This document shows, in pieces, positions 59,252-64,000 of a stretch of DNA of 64,000 nucleotides. This stretch comes from Panagrolaimus kolymaensis. Taxonomy: Eukaryota > Nematoda > Chromadorea > Rhabditida > Panagrolaimidae. Both the position numbers and the translations under genes were made by a program. The stretch covers positions 620,001 through 684,000 of the forward strand of contig JAJQJQ010000063.1 in the NCBI GenBank assembly GCA_028622995.1. The letters are read 5' to 3'. The number at the start of each line of letters is the position of its first letter. Position 1 is the first letter of the stretch. The notes under the pieces are model-generated. The model did no database searches. It was not told the origin of the DNA and saw only the letters and a list, made by a program, of their open reading frames with translations.

Positions 59252-61001
59252 CTATTCTTCACTTGTAACTTCATTGACTTCAACATCCACAGGTTCAGCA
59301 TTTTCAAGTTTTGCAAAGCATTCAACATCACATGCCATTCCAAAGAATTCATCGAATCGTTTAGTTTCCAGTACAGCTTTCAATGTGATGCTAAAAAATT
59401 ACAAAATGTTTAGTAGTAATCTTTTAACACATACAACAAAAACTTACTGCTCCTTAGATAATGCTAAATCAAACAAGCTATCATATACGAAATCAATATC
59501 AAAGTTGTATCCATATTTAATACAGTATGCTGTCATCAATTGAGAATGGAATGGCTTGTAATCACGAATAGAAAAGATCCCATCATCATCACGATCAAGA
59601 ACACGAAAGAACAAGCGAATAACGTTGGTATCCTAAAAAACATGTGGTTCAAAGAAGATTGTGTTAGGCATAAAACTTTACCAAGAGATTATCCAACATG
59701 TAAGATATCTTGAAGAAATCGATAAAGTAAATATAATCATCAGGACAATAGAGCTCGAAGTACCGATCCCAAAATGCAGGAACAATTGAATCAAATGCTG
59801 AATAAATTTGTTGTTTTGTCATTCCAGGTGCTGTTTCTCCAATGGTTTGATTATAACGATCATAACATTTCTTCACTGAAGCAACTGTGAAGCTAAAAAA
59901 GAACGTGGAAGTTGTAAAAACATAATGGACAAAGCGAGAAAAACTTACTAGCTTGTTTCATTATCAATATCGTCACCTTTAAAATTGAAAATATCAGCAA
60001 TTGCACCACAAATGAGAACATCAGTGATTTTGACATAATCCCGATTCAGTCCACCAGCTTTAAAGAAGATCAATTCAGAGAACGCTTCAGGTACAATTTC
60101 GGCCATTTCTTGATTATCCTCAAAGAAACCAAATTGATCAGACATTTGAATAATGAAAGTACGAAGTTCCTAAAACGAGGCAATTTAGAAGCATAAAACG
60201 AACAAATACACTTACGTCGAAGTTTAGATAACCAATTTTGGCATATGAGAAGCTTTCCAAGCTTGATCGGTATCGTAGATAATTGATTCTATCGATGAAT
60301 AGTTCCCTGAACGTTGATATTGGAAGTCGACCATATTTGTCTGTTTCACCAAAGAGTTTTCCCCATATGTCACATGGATCAAAGAGCTTCTTAACCGATT
60401 CAGGAAAGTTGGAGTGAATTGTCTAAAACAGAAAAGAATAAAGTAAAATGGTTAACAAATGTGTAAAGAAAAGAGCATACCACATATTCGTTATAATCAA
60501 GATGATGTTTATCAGTTGCTATATAGCTAAGAGCTTTAGTAATATCTTCAGTGGATGGAACATCATCGTCATCCAGGATTGCAAGTTGATCACGTACTCG
60601 TCGACGAATAAAGAACGGTAGTTGAGACCATGCTGATTCACCTTTAACCATGAGAGCTGGACCTTCAGATGTTGATTGGAGTTTTTCCTAAAACCAAAGT
60701 GATTAAAACATGAAGATGAAAGATACAATAAGCAAAGAGAACGTGAAAGGTAAAGAATGAACATACATCAATATGGAATTGCTTGACGAATTCTAAGCAA
60801 GCTTGAATTTCTTCTTCAGTAACTACTTCAGGGCTAAAAAACAAAAATAGATTAGTGAGATTTTAATGAAACAACAAGAAGAAACCCATACGTTTCACTA
60901 AGAACACTATTATTGAGAATTGAAGTATCACCAGAAACACCAGCAGTCCCATTCATAATGGTTGAAGCATCATCAGCGGAAGTTTCACTATTTTCATTCA
61001 T
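59252..61001 (-). CDS. PPP2R3C: PP2A regulatory subunit B''-type (PPP2R3C/G5PR-like)
   Basis: Eight exons (61001-60892, 60833-60767, 60687-60481, 60422-60216, 60169-59949, 59892-59682, 59632-59448, 59390-59252) join in phase to 448 residues, close to the 453 of human PPP2R3C. The region SAWSQLPFFIRRRV, the segment KYGRLPISTFRELF and the GYLNFDELRTFI strand-helix pair align with the EF-hand-like core of B''gamma. A canonical calcium-binding loop, DRDDDGIFSIRD (354-365), lies in the second half. Such subunits target the PP2A catalytic core; human G5PR binds GANP and MCM3-associated complexes and controls centrosome or cell-cycle events. The N-terminal 50 residues are Ser/Thr/Asp-rich and probably disordered. 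The gene is divergent from NEDD8, with 411 bases between start codons. Confidence 0.85.
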
Positions 61002-62016
<1,015 letters not shown>

Positions 62017-62464
62017 TTTATCTATGATGAACTTTTACTTTTATGATTTTGAACGAGTCAACTACTTTGTGTAATGTAATTCTTTCTGTTGTTTGTATTG
62101 TGTTCGGTGATATTATATAAAACTATTATTACTCATTTGTATCTTTCTGTCTCTTTCTTTTACTGTTATTCTTGGACGTTGAGGAGGTTTCTTGCATACA
62201 TAATTAGCTTTTTATTAAACAATAATATGAGTACGTAAACATACAATATATGCTTCTTTTTTGATGAAAACGTGAATACCTTTTCTCCTTTTTTTCACGT
62301 AAACAAAGAAAGAAGAATCATCACCAGAAAAAAGTAACAAAGAAACGGGCACAGAATTTGATTGACTTTTTAAAGAAAATACATAAACAGAAAGTGAATT
62401 ATTAAGATAAGATTTAAGTGAAAGTTTCAACAACAACAACGATTTTTGAAGTGTTTATTTGTTT

Positions 62465-63225
62465 TTATGAATCAGTTCCATTTCCGATTACCGTTTCACG
62501 TTTACGTGACATATCCACGCGATTTAATAATTCTGCAAGTTGTTGAGAAAAATTATCATCTTCTTGTCGATTAGCTTGCATTCTTTCATGAAACGATACT
62601 CGACGCTTTTCTCGTTCTTCTTTTTGTTCTTTTAACATTTGAGTTAATCGCTCATTATGTTCTTTGAGTCTTTCTTCAACTCGATCCATATAATCATTAA
62701 GTTTATCCAATTGGGTATCAAGTTTACGGATTTCTAAAAATCATGGTTTGGAAGTTTCTGATACTTGGAAATTTTTGTCTTTTTTTTTGGTTTTACATAG
62801 TTTTAAATCTTCGGTGGCAAAATTTTATTTACTCAAGCTTTCGAAAAGCAAACTCATATGATTTATTTACCTTCATTGTTCTCTTCCATATCAGGTGAAG
62901 CTTCATAAAGAGATTCCATGGTTCGTTGAAGAGCTGCAACGGGATTCCCAACAGTTATGGGACCAGTGTTTTCAATTTTTGGTGCACAAATTGGAGTCTT
63001 TTGTCTCATACGAATTCGTGGACCACTTTCGGAATTTGTTGTTGTTGGTGTTACGGGTTTTTCATTTTCTAAATCATTATTTGATAATGATAAATTATTT
63101 TCTGATGATGGCTCTTGTGGTTGAGTTTCTGGTGAAGAAGCTACAGCAGGCTCGGTTGGTGGAGTTTGAGGTGCTGAAGTTTCTTCGGTTTCTGTTAATT
63201 CTGGGGCATTCTTTTCTGCTACCAT
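62465..63225 (-). CDS. Small coiled-coil protein, possibly bublin (BBLN)-like
   Basis: Two exons (63225-62871, 62733-62465) give 207 residues. The first two-thirds is disordered and rich in Pro, Thr, Ser and Glu (for example SAPQTPPTEPAVASSPETQP). The last exon is a long charged coiled coil starting DKLNDYMDRVEERLKEHN and continuing through KEQKEEREKRRVSFHERM. The spacing of the first part of the coiled coil resembles bublin/UPF0184 proteins (C. elegans BBLN-1, an intestinal intermediate-filament regulator), but the match rests on a generic heptad pattern and could be chance. Its 3' end faces NEDD8, 448 bases away. Confidence 0.75.
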
Positions 63226-64000
63226 CTTTATTTTGGTTGATTAAAAGGGATATCTGAGTCTTTTAAGGATCTGAATAATGAGAGATTGGGAATGCAAGAA
63301 ATTAAAATTTCATAACAACAAAAATTAAACGCACGCAATTTCTCGAAATAAAAAAATCTTGGAAGATAAAAATAAAGGGATTTAGAAATTCCTGCAATAT
63401 TTTTAGATGGGCATTTAAAAATTTCCATTACTGTAGCAAAATGAAGGTATATAAAAAAGTGAGAAATTTTTAAACACTTCTTTTTTTTCATGAAAGCCAA
63501 AGAAAAAATTGTTTAAAGCAATTTAAAAGAAGCAAAAAATTAACTGATTTAGAGGCAGTAGCAACTAACTAACTTCGAAATGCTTCAAACAAAAAAAATA
63601 TAAATCACAAAATCAAATAAGAAAAATGAAAGACGAAAGAGATGGTGCAACAACAACTTTATTTTTAAAAAAAAGTTGACTCATTAACGTAAAGAATTAA
63701 CTAACAAATAAAAAAAACCCTTTTTTCCTTGAAGAAAAAACGAAGAAGAAGAAACGGGAAAAAAATGAATACACAATTATGAAACAGAAGAATAAAAAAC
63801 TGCTATGCTTTTTTTTAAACTAAAACCAGTTAGTTTTTTAAAAGGAAAAAAAATCATAAAAATTAAAATTATAATTTATAAAGCTTTCTGCTGCTGTTCG
63901 ATCGATGAATAATAGTTTTGGCAGCAGTTTCCTTTCTTTCTTTCTTTACTCAAAAATATGTAAATAAAAAACAATGGATAATTTTTTTTTGGAATAAAAT
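63226..64000. other. No gene seen to the window end
   Basis: A/T-rich DNA. A minus-strand frame at 63228-63500 is the upstream extension of the coiled-coil gene's region, without motif support. It probably holds that gene's promoter. Confidence 0.5.

Overview
The window looks like nuclear DNA of a free-living or parasitic nematode. It is very AT-rich, and its genes are cut by many short GT-AG introns whose acceptors end in runs of T plus TAG or CAG. The gene families also fit: a nematode-type nuclear hormone receptor, a DUF23/GT92 glycosyltransferase, UDP-glucuronosyltransferases (UGTs), C-x3-C repeat proteins like the PQN/ABU pharyngeal cuticle proteins, an ADAMTS and an EXD3/MUT-7-like exonuclease. 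Several genes have a splice acceptor just before the ATG, as expected for spliced-leader trans-splicing. The species cannot be named from this alone. All gene models below are multi-exon models I joined by hand by checking splice sites and reading phase; none is backed by a transcript.

Left part (0-10.8 kb): a partial UGT gene on the minus strand, a TA-flanked fold-back miniature transposon, a leucine-rich-repeat receptor-like gene with a duplicated ectodomain, a second UGT gene on the plus strand with the same intron positions as the first, and a secreted protein made of eleven roughly 20-residue Q/Cys repeats.

Middle-left (13-27 kb): a gene with a KEN box, two PP1-docking motifs and three tandem C-x-H / C-x2-C modules, partly built by exon duplication; a nuclear hormone receptor; two more secreted Cys-rich genes; a tRNA-like relic; and a tiny PMP3/RCI2-family membrane peptide. 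The three secreted Cys-rich genes (9.5-25.2 kb) share a signal peptide, an R-x-[K/T]-R-Q cleavage-type site and double-Cys motifs. Two of them also share a C-terminal module. I read them as a family of extracellular or cuticle matrix proteins.

From 26.8 to 34.7 kb I see no coding gene. From 34.7 kb to the end the window is more densely filled, mostly with conserved genes: GT92 glycosyltransferase, a mucin-like membrane protein, phosphoacetylglucosamine mutase, an orphan gene, an aldo-keto reductase, an ADAMTS protease, a long-chain acyl-CoA synthetase, a DEDDy exonuclease, an orphan type I membrane protein, a PP2A B''-type regulatory subunit, NEDD8, and a small coiled-coil protein. The PP2A subunit and NEDD8 genes are divergent and share a 411-base upstream region.

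Functionally, several genes concern the extracellular matrix and glycan supply (cuticle-like proteins, phosphoacetylglucosamine mutase for UDP-GlcNAc, GT92, ADAMTS) or detoxification (UGTs, aldo-keto reductase). There is no sign that they form one pathway or operon.
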